The notes beneath the pieces are model-generated. The model was not told the origin of the DNA. It saw only the letters and a program-made list of their open reading frames with translations, and ran no database searches. This document shows, one piece after another, positions 1 through 9,696 of a DNA stretch of 64,000 bases (within the stretch, counting starts at the first letter, position 1; each line of letters begins with the position of its first letter). The position numbers were made by a program, and so were the translations under genes. Source of the stretch: Lysinibacillus piscis (GTDB lineage: Bacteria; Bacillota; Bacilli; Bacillales_A; Planococcaceae); assembly GCF_026012395.1 (NCBI RefSeq), contig NZ_BRZA01000001.1:124001-188000 (forward strand), read 5' to 3'.

Positions 1-208
1 ACCAACTGAGCCTGATACTCAGCAACCAACTGAGCCTGATCAAGGAAATCAGCCTAACAATGGCAATACAAATAATAATAATAATACAGGTGGTAATGGT
101 GGTGGAAATTCAAACAATCAAAATGGCAATCAACCACCGACCACACCACCCCAGCCAATTAATCCAACACCACCTGCTAATGAAGACTCCATGGATTCTG
201 AGTCATAA
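1..208 (+). CDS. ponA: Penicillin-binding protein 1A/1B, C-terminal tail (partial)
   Basis: Only the last ~68 codons are present, in the frame starting at base 2 and ending at TAA 206-208. They encode a low-complexity tail: a PTEPD-type repeat, an Asn/Gly-rich stretch with a run of five Asn, then Pro/Thr-rich sequence. No catalytic domain is in the window. The assignment to ponA (bifunctional transglycosylase/transpeptidase, extracellular face) rests on position: in Bacillus ponA lies next to ypoC-nth-dnaD, and class A PBPs there often end in disordered Asn/Pro-rich tails. A perfect hairpin follows the stop. The tail is certainly coding-like; the gene identity is inferred from synteny. Confidence 0.7.
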   Translation, partial: PTEPDTQQPTEPDQGNQPNNGNTNNNNNTGGNGGGNSNNQNGNQPPTTPPQPINPTPPANEDSMDSES

Positions 209-251
209 AAAAGGCGACTTACACCAAAATGATTGGTGTAAGTCGCCTTTT
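209..251. terminator. Bidirectional intrinsic terminator between ponA and ypoC
   Basis: A perfect 19-bp inverted repeat (209-227 with 233-251) encloses a 5-nt loop, with A-rich and T-rich ends. It sits directly after the ponA stop and just beyond the end of convergent ypoC, so it can stop transcription from both sides. Confidence 0.93.
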
Positions 252-257
252 CATTTT

Positions 258-569
258 TCAACGATCCGCTTGCAGACGTAAACGGGCACTGCGTTTTTTC
301 GTTTCCTTAAACAATTCATCTAATTGGCGATAACAAGCATATTGACTTGGCTTCGCTTGAATAAATGCCAGTCGTTCTGCTCCATTAATCGGCAGTAGCT
401 CTTCACCAACCTCTATCAGTAAACGCTGAAATACGATTAATGCCTCTTGCATAAATACTGCCGCTTCCCCGCTTCTTGCTGTATGTGCCGCATGAATTTT
501 CGCCTCTAGTATGAGCCATTCGTTAAACCATGCCTCTACATGCTCTTTTGCTAAAGCCTCTACATTCAT
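258..569 (-). CDS. ypoC: YpoC family protein
   Basis: A 103-residue protein matching in size and position the uncharacterised Bacillus YpoC family, which sits between ponA and nth. It is acidic/helical with no signal peptide or membrane segment; aromatic residues cluster near residues 13-18 (EAWFNEW). The start codon overlaps the end of nth by 4 nt, suggesting translational coupling as last gene of the dnaD-nth-ypoC operon. Function is unknown. Assignment is by synteny plus general resemblance. Confidence 0.8.
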   Translation of the reverse strand: MNVEALAKEHVEAWFNEWLILEAKIHAAHTARSGEAAVFMQEALIVFQRLLIEVGEELLPINGAERLAFIQAKPSQYACYRQLDELFKETKKRSARLRLQADR

Positions 570-1228
570 GTCTCTTTCACCAATCCCTTTTTCAAACGCT
601 TCTGTCCTTCACGGCAATCGTTGAATAGTGGGCAAGCAGGACAACCCGGATTTTGTGCCTTGCAATGATAACGACCAAAAAAGATTAGCTGATGATGGGC
701 TTTCGACCATTGCTCCATTGGTGTTTTTTTCATAATCGTTTCTTCTACTTCTAGCACAGAATCTTTCCAACGGCATAGCCCAAGACGTTTCGCTATACGC
801 TCTACGTGTGTGTCTACCGCTAAAGCAGGAATATCAAAGGCAACAGATAATACCACATTGGCTGTTTTTCTACCTACCCCTGGTAATGTCACCAATTCCT
901 CTCGATTCGCTGGAATTTCTCCATGATACACATCTAATAACCGTTGACAAAGTGCCTGAATATTTTTCGCCTTATTACGATATAAACCGATGGAGCGAAT
1001 ATCTTGCTGCAATTCTTCCAATGGTACAGCTAAGTAATCTTCAGGTGTTTTATATTTTTGAAACAATGTTTTCGTTACTTTATTGACTAGTACATCGGTA
1101 CATTGCGCAGATAATAATGTCGCAATTGTTAGTTCAAATGGATTGGCATGCACAAGCTCACAGTGTGCATCAGGAAACATATGGTCCATCTCTGCTAAGC
1201 AATGTGCCCATTGTTTTTTAGTTAACAT
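566..1228 (-). CDS. nth: Endonuclease III
   Basis: DNA glycosylase/AP lyase that removes oxidised pyrimidines in base excision repair. The sequence shows the helix-hairpin-helix (LPGVGRKTA), the catalytic Asp in the following VDTHVER segment, and the C-terminal [4Fe-4S] cysteines (CKAQNPGCPACPLFNDC). The ATG at 1228 is preferred because it has a GGGGGAG ribosome site and aligns with the B. subtilis start MLxxKQ; an upstream in-frame ATG would add nine residues and overlap dnaD. It lies 10 nt downstream of dnaD and overlaps ypoC. About 220 aa, normal for the family. Confidence 0.97.
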   Translation of the reverse strand: MLTKKQWAHCLAEMDHMFPDAHCELVHANPFELTIATLLSAQCTDVLVNKVTKTLFQKYKTPEDYLAVPLEELQQDIRSIGLYRNKAKNIQALCQRLLDVYHGEIPANREELVTLPGVGRKTANVVLSVAFDIPALAVDTHVERIAKRLGLCRWKDSVLEVEETIMKKTPMEQWSKAHHQLIFFGRYHCKAQNPGCPACPLFNDCREGQKRLKKGLVKET

Positions 1229-1238
1229 CCTACTCCCC

Positions 1239-1955
1239 CTACTCTCTTTCTTCAAGCCAATTATAAAATGGTACTTTATTGCTTGACGTTTCTTGTGGTG
1301 TCACTTGTTTATTGAGTGTTTGTTTTTCTCGGAATTGCGCACTTTGCCTTTGTGCATTTTGAGGTGTCGTAATATTTTTCTTTTTCCATTCTAATAAAAC
1401 TCGATCAATATAACGAATGCTCAACTTGCCTGCAAATACCGCTTCTTTCAAAGCCTCTTTAATCAGTGCTGGGCTATGCTTGTCTTCATCCAACCAATAG
1501 CTAATTTTTTCAAGTTCTAAAGGAGATAAAAGACGCCCCATTTCTTCCTCAAATAAACGAAAAACGGCTCCCTCTTCTTGGCGTAAAGCCTCTATTGTAT
1601 GCTGCTGATCCTTTAAATCAAGCAATTGGATAATGCGCTCCCATAGCGGATAAAGAGAATATTTCTCATACAATGTACCATGCTCATCCACATTGCGTAT
1701 AATTTCGAGGAAGCCCTTTTGCATTAGACGTTGCAAACTAGAGGCAATCGTATATTCTGTCATGAGTAGACGACTCTGCAAATCATCTGGTGTCGGAAAA
1801 TCATTGCCTTCCGTGTGATACGCTAATAAATGCATGATAATGAGTGCTTCATCATCCTCAATTTTTAACTCCTTATAAAACTGAAAAAAGAGCTGTGGAA
1901 TCATCGTCATTCCTTGCTCAGTCCATTTACGGAGTCCTTGATTGGCTGTTTTCAT
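1239..1955 (-). CDS. dnaD: DNA replication initiation protein DnaD
   Basis: Primosomal protein that helps load the replicative helicase with DnaB and DnaI and remodels DNA. The N-terminal winged-helix part (about residues 20-105, including the PTPDDLQSRL segment) precedes the conserved C-terminal DnaD/DnaB2 domain (about 125-200). The start at 1955 has an AAGGAG site 8 nt upstream and matches family starts; a longer in-frame start at 1991 has no such support. First gene of the dnaD-nth-ypoC operon. Confidence 0.95.
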   Translation of the reverse strand: MKTANQGLRKWTEQGMTMIPQLFFQFYKELKIEDDEALIIMHLLAYHTEGNDFPTPDDLQSRLLMTEYTIASSLQRLMQKGFLEIIRNVDEHGTLYEKYSLYPLWERIIQLLDLKDQQHTIEALRQEEGAVFRLFEEEMGRLLSPLELEKISYWLDEDKHSPALIKEALKEAVFAGKLSIRYIDRVLLEWKKKNITTPQNAQRQSAQFREKQTLNKQVTPQETSSNKVPFYNWLEERE

Positions 1956-1998
1956 TTGTTCGACTCCTTTTCTATCATAAATAAAAAGCATGATAAGA

Positions 1999-2038
1999 GC
2001 CTGCCAAGAAAGTGTTGGCTTTCATGACAGGCCCTTTT
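1999..2038. terminator. Hairpin between asnS and dnaD
   Basis: GCCTG (1999-2003) pairs with CAGGC (2028-2032), with an inner GAAAG/CTTTC stem. The T-run follows only on the plus strand, so it is a weak terminator for minus-strand asnS; it may instead separate the two transcription units or process the RNA. Confidence 0.4.
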
Positions 2039-2059
2039 ATTTGTCCATTCCGTGATGTA

Positions 2060-3355
2060 TTACGGATACAGACGGTTTAATAAACGTGGGAATGGAATTG
2101 TCTCACGAATATGCTCTGTACCTGAAATCCATGCTACTGTACGCTCTAAGCCTAAACCAAATCCTGAATGTGGAACAGAGCCCTGTTTACGAAGCTCTAA
2201 ATACCAAGCATACGCATCTAATGATAGGTTATGCTCTTCTAGACGTGCTTTCAATAACTCGTAGTCATGAATACGCTCAGAACCACCGATAATTTCTCCA
2301 TAGCCTTCTGGTGCAATTAAATCTGCACATAATACAACATCATCACGCTCTGGGTGTGGCTGCATATAGAATGGTTTAATACCTACTGGATAACATGTAA
2401 TGAATACAGGTTTATCAAAGGAATTCGCAATCGCCGTTTCATGTGGTGCTCCAAAATCGTCACCCCATTCAATATCATCAAAGCCTTGCTCATGCAATAA
2501 TTTAATTGCATCATCATATGAAATACGTGGGAATGGTGCTTTAATATTTTCTAGCGTTGACGTATCACGACCAAGACGCTCTAAATCTAATTTACAGTTC
2601 GCTAATACAGATTGCACGATATGCGCTACATATTGCTCTTGCACTTCAAGGTTTTCTTCAAATTCCACGAAAGCCATTTCAGGTTCAATCATCCAAAACT
2701 CAATTAAATGACGACGTGTTTTCGATTTTTCAGCACGGAATGTCGGACCGAAGGAGAACACTTTTCCTAAAGCCATCGCTGCTGCTTCCATATATAATTG
2801 ACCCGATTGTGATAAATATGCATCTTCGTCAAAATATTTTGTATGGAAAAGCTCTGATGTTCCTTCAGGTGCAGAACCCGTTAAAATAGGTGGGTCCATT
2901 TTTGTAAAGCCATTTTGATTGAAAAACTCATATGTTGCACGAATAATTTCATTACGAATTTTCATTACAGCATGTTGTTTACGTGAACGCAACCATAAAT
3001 GACGGTTATCCATTAAAAATTCAGGCCCGTGCTCTTTTGGTGTAATTGGGAAATCTGTCGCCGCATGTAACACTTCAATTCCTGTTACAACAAGCTCACA
3101 GCCAAAGCTTGAACGCTCGTCTGCTTTTACTTCCCCTGTAATGTACATCGATGTTTCTTGTGTTAAGCCTTTTGCTGTTGCAAAAACTTCTTCGCCTACT
3201 TCTTCTTTCACAACAACACCCTGTACAAAGCCAGAGCCATCACGTAATTGTAAGAAAGCAATTTTTCCGCTTGAACGCTTATTCGCTAACCAAGCACCAA
3301 TTTTTACTGTTTCTCCGATATGCTTTGGCATATCTTGAATCATCACTTTTTTCAT
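2060..3355 (-). CDS. asnS: Asparaginyl-tRNA synthetase
   Basis: Class IIb aminoacyl-tRNA synthetase charging tRNA-Asn in the cytoplasm. An N-terminal OB-fold anticodon-binding domain (about residues 1-110, [13 protein letters not shown]) precedes the class II catalytic core, with motif 2 ([12 protein letters not shown]) and motif 3 ([10 protein letters not shown]). It aligns closely with B. subtilis AsnS over its length (~431 aa). The start at 3355 (MKKVMIQDM) has GGAGG 11 nt upstream; an ORF start at 3403 would add 16 unaligned residues. It follows aspB by ~35 nt, probably co-transcribed as in Bacillus. Confidence 0.97.
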   Translation of the reverse strand: MKKVMIQDMPKHIGETVKIGAWLANKRSSGKIAFLQLRDGSGFVQGVVVKEEVGEEVFATAKGLTQETSMYITGEVKADERSSFGCELVVTGIEVLHAATDFPITPKEHGPEFLMDNRHLWLRSRKQHAVMKIRNEIIRATYEFFNQNGFTKMDPPILTGSAPEGTSELFHTKYFDEDAYLSQSGQLYMEAAAMALGKVFSFGPTFRAEKSKTRRHLIEFWMIEPEMAFVEFEENLEVQEQYVAHIVQSVLANCKLDLERLGRDTSTLENIKAPFPRISYDDAIKLLHEQGFDDIEWGDDFGAPHETAIANSFDKPVFITCYPVGIKPFYMQPHPERDDVVLCADLIAPEGYGEIIGGSERIHDYELLKARLEEHNLSLDAYAWYLELRKQGSVPHSGFGLGLERTVAWISGTEHIRETIPFPRLLNRLYP

Positions 3356-3390
3356 AATCAATAAATCCTCCAAAATCGTTGGTTCAAACA

Positions 3391-4584
3391 TTAGTCTTGC
3401 CATTTAGATTTGACAAATGAATCCATACGGCGTACTGCTTCTTCTAACACGTCTAAAGATGTCGCATAAGATAAGCGTAACGTTGTTGGTGTCCCAAAGC
3501 CAGAGCCAGGAATAACAGCCACATTTGCCTCTGTTAATAAATCTTCTGCAAAGGCATCCACAGAATCATAACCAGTATGTGCCATTGCCTCTGCCACATC
3601 TGGTAGTAAATAAAATGCGCCTTGTGGCTTTAACACATGGAAGCCAGGAATCGCACATAATTGTGGATAAATTTTTTCTAGGCGTGACTCAAATGCTTGG
3701 CGCATTTCTTCTACCGCATCTTGAGGACCATTATAGGCTTCCACTGTTGCATATTGTGCTGTTGTCGTCGCATTGGATGTTGAATGTGAAGCAAGGTCTG
3801 TCATTGCATTAATAATAGCGACATCCCCTGCTGCATAACCAATACGCCAGCCTGTCATCGAATGCGACTTCGCTACACCATTCACAACAATTGTACGTGC
3901 TTTCACGCTATCTGACAGTTGTGCAATCGAATAATGCTCAATACCATTGTATACAAGCTTTTCATAAATTTCATCTGACACGATTAAAATATCTTTTTCT
4001 TCCGCTACAGCGGCTAGTTCAGCCAGCTCCTCACGAGAGTAAATCATACCAGATGGATTGCTTGGTGAGTTAATAATAACCGCTTTTGTTTTTTCTGTTA
4101 CCGCTTCTCGCAATTGTGCGGCTGTAATTTTATAGTTTTGCTCACGTGTGCCTTCTACATACACAGGTACACCGCCAGCTAATTTTACTTGCTCAGGATA
4201 AGATACCCAGTATGGAATTGGGATGATGACTTCATCGCCCTCATTTAAAATCACTTGGAATAATGTGTAAAGGATATGCTTTGCCCCTACACCTACAATG
4301 ATTTCATTTGCTTGATATGTTAGATGATTATCACGCTGTAATTTATCAATAATGGCTTTCTTTAATACAGGAAGCCCGCCAGCAGGTGTATATTTTGTGA
4401 ACCCTTTTTCCATCGAGTCAATCGCTGCATTCAATATGTTTTGTGGTGTATTAAAGTCAGGTTCACCTGCACCTAGACCAACCACATCAATACCTTGCTC
4501 TTTTAATTCTTTTGCCTTTGCCGTAATGGCTAATGTTGAAGATGGTGTTAAAGTTTTTACACGGTTTGCTAATAATTTTTTCAT
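3391..4584 (-). CDS. aspB: Aspartate aminotransferase
   Basis: PLP-dependent class I aminotransferase interconverting aspartate/2-oxoglutarate and oxaloacetate/glutamate. Visible are the [10 protein letters not shown]-terminal motif, the INSPSNPSG loop, SDEIYEKL, and the PLP lysine in [17 protein letters not shown]. The C-terminal RLSYATS arginine binds the substrate carboxylate. Start 4584 (MKKLLANRV) is chosen by alignment with B. subtilis AspB and an AGGAG site; 14 further upstream codons are open but unsupported. Upstream of asnS and downstream of ypmB, as in Bacillus. Confidence 0.96.
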   Translation of the reverse strand: MKKLLANRVKTLTPSSTLAITAKAKELKEQGIDVVGLGAGEPDFNTPQNILNAAIDSMEKGFTKYTPAGGLPVLKKAIIDKLQRDNHLTYQANEIIVGVGAKHILYTLFQVILNEGDEVIIPIPYWVSYPEQVKLAGGVPVYVEGTREQNYKITAAQLREAVTEKTKAVIINSPSNPSGMIYSREELAELAAVAEEKDILIVSDEIYEKLVYNGIEHYSIAQLSDSVKARTIVVNGVAKSHSMTGWRIGYAAGDVAIINAMTDLASHSTSNATTTAQYATVEAYNGPQDAVEEMRQAFESRLEKIYPQLCAIPGFHVLKPQGAFYLLPDVAEAMAHTGYDSVDAFAEDLLTEANVAVIPGSGFGTPTTLRLSYATSLDVLEEAVRRMDSFVKSKWQD

Positions 4585-4601
4585 ACACGCTTCTGCTCCT
4601 C

Positions 4602-5084
4602 TTATAAATTCGTCATGCGCTTCCACCAGTCGCCATCTTCAAATAAAACATAGACATAGTTGAGCTTATCGTGGGCGTTGAGGTATGTAATTTCCCAAAC
4701 AGCGCCTGGCTCCTCATAGCCTAATTTCATATGAAGCACTTTTTGCACATTGCCCTCTTGTTTAAAAACCGATAATGCTTGCTTTTCCGTAATACCATCT
4801 TTTAAAAACACTTCCTGTATTGAATCCTCTTCCAGATTCGTTGGGACAAAGACAGCTTTTTTATCACCATATTCGTCTACTCCGAATACAGTAACATACG
4901 AATGTTTACCATTATATGTGTAGGACTCCGTCACAATCGCCAACGTTTTCGCATCTAGCGCTAATTGTTCAGCCTGTTGTTCAATGGAACGGAACGGAGC
5001 CTCGGCTTTCCAAAGTACTAAAATACTAATAACAAGTGACAATGAAACGATAAAAACGGAAATGAAAATGAGCCAATTTTTCAT
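4602..5084 (-). CDS. ypmB: YpmB-like membrane-anchored PepSY-type protein
   Basis: A 160-residue protein with one N-terminal membrane anchor (about residues 4-26) and an extracytoplasmic domain of the YpmB/DUF5590 type, related to PepSY folds (GITEKQAL segment, repeated). Role unknown; in Bacillus it is carried just upstream of aspB, and this arrangement is kept. An AGGGTGG ribosome site precedes the ATG. The small ypmA gene that accompanies ypmB in B. subtilis was not found. The accessory block begins immediately upstream of this gene. Confidence 0.88.
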   Translation of the reverse strand: MKNWLIFISVFIVSLSLVISILVLWKAEAPFRSIEQQAEQLALDAKTLAIVTESYTYNGKHSYVTVFGVDEYGDKKAVFVPTNLEEDSIQEVFLKDGITEKQALSVFKQEGNVQKVLHMKLGYEEPGAVWEITYLNAHDKLNYVYVLFEDGDWWKRMTNL

Positions 5085-5235
5085 CTGACCACCCTACAAT
5101 ATGGACAGTAATCTCTTTTCCTAGCTTTGTTCATTTTTGCCAACCTGCTTTCTTTCCTCATACTAGCATATTATACAACAAATTTACGTTGCCATGCTGT
5201 CTTAATTTCTTTGTTTTAAGACGCAAAATGAGTGA

Positions 5236-6669
5236 TTAAAGTTCTAAAATAACATATCTTCCACGCCCATTATTTTTTGCCTGATAAAGACAGCCATCCG
5301 CCTGTTCAAATAATGCTCGATATTCATAATTACGTTGATCGTTAATACAGATGCCCATACTCACTTTCAACATATAGTGTGTTCCTTCTTGTGTAAATGC
5401 TAAAGTGAGCAAATACGCATGTAATTGATCAGCGAGTGATTTGATATAGTGTTTATCCTGATGACATAAGCAAACAATAAATTCATCTCCACCGTAGCGA
5501 ATGATATGGACATCCTCTTCCTGTAGAAAATCTTGCAAACCCTTTGCAAAAATTTGCAATACCTGATCTCCTAATAAATGCCCATACTGATCGTTGAAGT
5601 TCTTAAATTTATCTAAATCAAGTACAGCTACAGCCACATATTGCTTGCTATCCTGCACTGTTTTTAACCATGCATCCATCTCCTGTTGAATAAAGTAACG
5701 ATTCAATACACCTGTTAATGGATCATACAATGCTTTTTTCTCTAAATTTACCTTTTGCAAATTGAATTCCAAATTCATCACTTGCTGTAATAAGCTATTG
5801 GCATCCATTTGATCTGTCAACTCAATATAGGCACGCTGCACATCAAAAATCTCATCTCGCCAATTTAATTGATACAGAACATTCAATAACATACGCATCA
5901 CTTTCTTTTGCGTGGTATCATCACCATAGGTTTGTGCCACTTGTATCGCTTTTTTATAGTAAGATACTGCTGCCTCTAATTTTTGTTGCTTTTCGTACAG
6001 CAACCCATAGCCAAATAATGCGATGCCTGCTTCTCGTTGATGGTGTTGAATAATGTCTGACTGTAATGTATCTTCTAACAATGCCTGTCCACTTGCATAA
6101 TCTTCTTCTAATATATAGACATCTGCCAAATTATTATTAATTTGAATATGGTGCAATTTAGCGATTTGTGGTGATTGTTTATATAGCTCTTTATTATATT
6201 CTCTTGCTAGTAGACCTGCTTTACGTGCTTCTTCTAACGATCCATTCTCTACCTCTAAATAGCATAAATTGTTGTAGCAACGGACAAGCATCATGACATC
6301 ATTTAACTCATAGGCATATTTAATGGATTGTGCCGTCATTTCGATTGTCTTTTCTTTAATACCAACTAAATCATAAATTAATGCCATAATTAAATAATAA
6401 TGCATAAAATCTTTTGCTATACCGTATGTTCGACAATATTCGCCATATTCATGAATAATGCCCATAACATCTGCTATATCACCAAGTGCGTAATGAATTA
6501 ATATATTATGATGGTATAAGTCCAATACATCTGTGTGGCTTTCCAGTTCATGTGCTACTAGTAATCCCTGCTTGGCAAGTCGTAATGCCTCTGTTAAACG
6601 CCCCTGTATTCTCATTTCTACAATTGTTTTCTGTAGCTCCGCCAATGTCTGTTCCAAATGTTTCACCAC
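5236..6669 (-). CDS. TPR-containing diguanylate cyclase (soluble GGDEF protein)
   Basis: A 477-residue cytoplasmic protein with no membrane segment. Residues ~1-290 are helical tetratricopeptide-like repeats (NNLCYLEVENGSLEEA, ALFGYGLLYEKQQKLEAA). Residues ~310-477 form a GGDEF domain starting with DPLTGVLNRYF and carrying an intact GGDEF active site at about 393-397 (RYGGDEFIVCL). The inhibitory I-site RxxD that usually lies just before it reads QEED, so product inhibition may be absent. It should make c-di-GMP, probably gated by a partner or peptide bound by the TPRs (inference). The GTG start at 6669 has no clear ribosome site, so the exact start is uncertain. Confidence 0.88.
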   Translation of the reverse strand: MVKHLEQTLAELQKTIVEMRIQGRLTEALRLAKQGLLVAHELESHTDVLDLYHHNILIHYALGDIADVMGIIHEYGEYCRTYGIAKDFMHYYLIMALIYDLVGIKEKTIEMTAQSIKYAYELNDVMMLVRCYNNLCYLEVENGSLEEARKAGLLAREYNKELYKQSPQIAKLHHIQINNNLADVYILEEDYASGQALLEDTLQSDIIQHHQREAGIALFGYGLLYEKQQKLEAAVSYYKKAIQVAQTYGDDTTQKKVMRMLLNVLYQLNWRDEIFDVQRAYIELTDQMDANSLLQQVMNLEFNLQKVNLEKKALYDPLTGVLNRYFIQQEMDAWLKTVQDSKQYVAVAVLDLDKFKNFNDQYGHLLGDQVLQIFAKGLQDFLQEEDVHIIRYGGDEFIVCLCHQDKHYIKSLADQLHAYLLTLAFTQEGTHYMLKVSMGICINDQRNYEYRALFEQADGCLYQAKNNGRGRYVILEL

Positions 6670-6811
6670 TTTTCATATATGTCCAAAAATAATTGATTTA
6701 GAAACACATTTTTTATTTATCGCTATCCAACACCATTCTTATATTTTCGACATTTTTTATATAGTAGCACATTTTTCGTTATTTTTGCCCCTATTCGTCT
6801 GTGTTTTTATT

Positions 6812-6820
6812 CATATATTA
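6812..6820 (+). promoter_or_regulatory. Possible SigK-like -10 element upstream of the multicopper oxidase
   Basis: CATATATTA fits the CATA-N3-TA form of mother-cell SigK -10 boxes and lies 33 bp before the GTG start. No convincing -35 AC motif was seen at the right distance. The reading is prompted by cotA being a SigK-dependent coat gene in B. subtilis, so it is weak. Confidence 0.25.
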
Positions 6821-6853
6821 CTATAGTGAATTATTTATAGAGGAAGTGATGAT

Positions 6854-8614
6854 GTGAATACCAATGTCAATCCCTCAGAACCGGCTACTATCCCTAAGTT
6901 TGTAGACGAACTACCTAAGCCAGTCGTGGCAAAACCAAAATATAATCGCAGCTATCAACGCAACGAATATTATGAATTGCAAATGCTAGAGGCAGAGCAT
7001 TGTTTCCATAAAGATTTTCCACCATCCACTATTTGGGGCTATAATGGTCTTTACCCTGGACCAACCATTGAAGCTACAAAGGATAAAACCATTTATGTTA
7101 AATATAAAAACCAATTGCCAAGCAAGCATTTTTTACCTGTTGATGTCACCTTGCATGCTGCCAATGATTCACAAGAGGTACGCACAGTTACGCATTTACA
7201 TGGTGCCAAAGTTGATTGGGAAAGTGACGGTCATCCTGAAGCATGGTATACGAGAGATTATACCCATATAGGGCCAAAATTTAGTAGAGAGATACATGAA
7301 TATACAAACCATCAGCCTGGAACAACAATGTGGTATCACGATCATGCAATGGCCTTAACTCGCTTAAATGTCTATGCGGGATTAGCAGGCTTTTATTTGC
7401 TGCGTGATACATTGGAAGAACGAGCGAATTTACCTTGTGGTGAATATGAATACCCACTGCTTATTCAAGATAAGTCATTCAATGAGGATGGCTCATTATT
7501 TTATCCAGCCGAACCACCATTCCCTGTTCCTGTATATCCTTCGATCACACCTGGGTTTGTTGGTAACACGATTGTTGTCAATGGTAAAGTTTGGCCTTAT
7601 TTATGTGTCGAGCCTCGCAAATATCGCTTCCGCCTTCTGAACGGCTCCAATCGACGAGGCTATATCATTCGCCTATCTAATGATGCGCCAATGACTCAGC
7701 TTGGGACAGATGGTGGCTTGTTAACAGCGCCACAAAGTATCCTATCCGTGACATTATTACCAGCTGAGCGTACAGATATCATCATTGATTTTTCAATGTG
7801 GCAGGGACAAACGATTACTTTATGTAACGACGATACTGATTTCAGTGATGAGCATACAAAAGTCATTATGCAATTTAAAGTACAATTACCTTTGCAATGT
7901 GAGGATACGAGTGACATACCAGCACAACTTGCGATGTCAATGGATTTACACCCACACCATGCCCATATCGAACGTCAACTTTCGTTAACAGCCTCCACCG
8001 ATACTTTTGGTAGACCAATGCTTTTATTAGACAATCGCATGTACCATGACCCCGCAACTGAAAAACCTGCCCTCGATAGTATCGAAATATGGAGCTTCAT
8101 TAATACAACGCCCTTTATTCATCCAATTCATCTCCATTTAGTACAATTTAAAATTTTGGAGCGGCGTCCATTTGATGTGGAGCTTTATCAAAATGAAGGG
8201 ACATTGGTTTATACAGGGCCACCAGAAGAGCCACATGACTATGAACGTGGTTGGAAGGATACTGTCAAAGCAGATGCAGAAAAAGTCACCAAAATTATTA
8301 TGCATTGGAAAGATCATGTGGGGCATTATATGTGGCATTGTCATTTTTTAGAGCATGAAGACCATGATATGATGCGTCCTATCCTTGTTATTAAAGATGT
8401 TCATCCTATCCAACAGCCACACGCTAACATCGAGCAGGTCACAAAAGAGCACTCACATACAGCTACTGACCCTTCCGTAGACAATGTCAAAATTAACACA
8501 GCCACACAACCTAAAAGTGAGATTATCCAAAGAAATACAGTCAAAGCACCTCACTTTCCGGCCACAAAAAATAACCTAATGAATAGACAACCAAATAGAA
8601 GGTATCGAAAATAA
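6854..8614 (+). CDS. CotA-like multicopper oxidase (laccase/bilirubin oxidase type)
   Basis: A 586-residue three-cupredoxin oxidase. All four copper-binding clusters are visible: THLHGA, WYHDHAM, HPIHLHLVQF and the C-terminal MWHCHFLEHEDHDMM that carries the type 1 Cys and an axial Met. CotA of B. subtilis (a coat laccase, ~513 aa) is the closest family known to me; this protein has ~70 extra C-terminal residues, polar and His/Asn/Lys-rich, ending in a basic RRYRK. There is no signal peptide, as for CotA, which is made in the mother cell. The start is GTG at 6854 with a GAGGAAG site. Coat location is inference; substrates could be phenolics, bilirubin or Mn(II). Confidence 0.92.
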   Translation: MNTNVNPSEPATIPKFVDELPKPVVAKPKYNRSYQRNEYYELQMLEAEHCFHKDFPPSTIWGYNGLYPGPTIEATKDKTIYVKYKNQLPSKHFLPVDVTLHAANDSQEVRTVTHLHGAKVDWESDGHPEAWYTRDYTHIGPKFSREIHEYTNHQPGTTMWYHDHAMALTRLNVYAGLAGFYLLRDTLEERANLPCGEYEYPLLIQDKSFNEDGSLFYPAEPPFPVPVYPSITPGFVGNTIVVNGKVWPYLCVEPRKYRFRLLNGSNRRGYIIRLSNDAPMTQLGTDGGLLTAPQSILSVTLLPAERTDIIIDFSMWQGQTITLCNDDTDFSDEHTKVIMQFKVQLPLQCEDTSDIPAQLAMSMDLHPHHAHIERQLSLTASTDTFGRPMLLLDNRMYHDPATEKPALDSIEIWSFINTTPFIHPIHLHLVQFKILERRPFDVELYQNEGTLVYTGPPEEPHDYERGWKDTVKADAEKVTKIIMHWKDHVGHYMWHCHFLEHEDHDMMRPILVIKDVHPIQQPHANIEQVTKEHSHTATDPSVDNVKINTATQPKSEIIQRNTVKAPHFPATKNNLMNRQPNRRYRK

Positions 8615-8618
8615 TCAT

Positions 8619-8660
8619 AAAAGGCAGCAATGTTGTTATAGCGCAACATTGCTGCCTTTT
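8619..8660. terminator. Intrinsic terminator after the multicopper oxidase
   Basis: A 17-bp perfect stem (8619-8635 with 8644-8660) with an 8-nt loop and A/T tails, between two convergent genes; usable from both directions. Confidence 0.92.
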
Positions 8661-8672
8661 ATACTATATGAG

Positions 8673-9599
8673 TTAAAACAATGTTTCGTAAATTACTTGA
8701 CCCGTTTCTGTTATATCGTATCCTCCAAGTGCGGCTATCTCTGCTTGGAAATCGGTTGAAGTTAAACTATCTTTCACTACACGGATTAAGTGCTCATTGT
8801 CAGATGTTTTCAAAAGGACAATATCATAGTACTCCTTCATCAAAGGAACAAAATCTACTTCTAATAGTTTCGCTACCTTTTCAATGCCTATCCCAACATC
8901 TGCATCACCTTTTGCCACAATAGATGCAACATCAATATGGCTCTTTTCTTCATTGTTATACCCTATAATCGTTGCTGGTGATAGCCCTTGTATGCGTAGT
9001 TGCTCATCTAGTAATGTACGAGCACCCGACCCTTTTTCACGGTTAATCAATTGAAGCTCCTTCGCATGAAAATCCGCAAATGAATGGATTTGCAATGGAT
9101 TGCCCTTCTGCACATAAAAGCCTGCTTGGCGTGCTACTAAACGAATGACAATATATGCATGGCTTACAAAAATTCGTTTCAAATAAGGCACATTGTACTC
9201 CCTTGTGTCACCATCATACATATGCAAGCTCGCAATATCACATGACCCATTGTATAGTGCCATCACACCATTAAAACTACCTTCATGTGAGCGTAATACT
9301 TTATATGTTTGCTTTTTCTCAATATATTTCCCTAATATATCTAACACAATATCCTGTCCACTAATAATGATATTGCTTGTTGGCTGTACATGAGGTGCTA
9401 TGGAGGTAGGCACAACTAGACTTGCCCCTGTTTTACGTTGCTGTATATATAATTGTAAATCGGCATAATCTACACGCATTTGTCGCCCTACACGAAAAAC
9501 GGGTAAAGCTCCTTTTTTCACTAAATCGTAAATCGTCAGCTTCGATACCTTTAATAATTGTGCCACTTCTTCAATGGTATAAGACTGTTGTTGTGACAT
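8673..9599 (-). CDS. Molybdate-responsive regulator, excisionase-type HTH fused to a periplasmic-binding-like domain (YvgK-like)
   Basis: 308 residues. The first ~55 form an excisionase/MerR-type helix-turn-helix (YTIEEVAQLLKVSKLTIYDLVKKG). The remainder (~75-308) is a substrate-binding-protein-like domain of the PBP_like type, with a conserved NREKGSGARTLLDEQL loop that in this family contacts an oxyanion. It is divergent from modA, exactly as B. subtilis yvgK is near yvgL-yvgM, so it is probably a one-component sensor of molybdate or of Moco status controlling uptake. A 30-bp near-perfect palindrome lies in the shared promoter region. Ligand identity is inferred from context. Confidence 0.85.
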   Translation of the reverse strand: MSQQQSYTIEEVAQLLKVSKLTIYDLVKKGALPVFRVGRQMRVDYADLQLYIQQRKTGASLVVPTSIAPHVQPTSNIIISGQDIVLDILGKYIEKKQTYKVLRSHEGSFNGVMALYNGSCDIASLHMYDGDTREYNVPYLKRIFVSHAYIVIRLVARQAGFYVQKGNPLQIHSFADFHAKELQLINREKGSGARTLLDEQLRIQGLSPATIIGYNNEEKSHIDVASIVAKGDADVGIGIEKVAKLLEVDFVPLMKEYYDIVLLKTSDNEHLIRVVKDSLTSTDFQAEIAALGGYDITETGQVIYETLF

Positions 9600-9696
9600 A
9601 AAGCTACCTCCCCTTATTTCTATTCAATCATCGTAACCTATTTGTCACATTTTTTAAATATACATATTTAGTTAACAAAAGAGTTATTTTCTTTTT

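Noticed and set aside
1-208. Short repeats (CCAACTGAGCCTGAT) as CRISPR or mobile repeat
   Set aside because: They are in-frame codon repeats of the PBP low-complexity tail.
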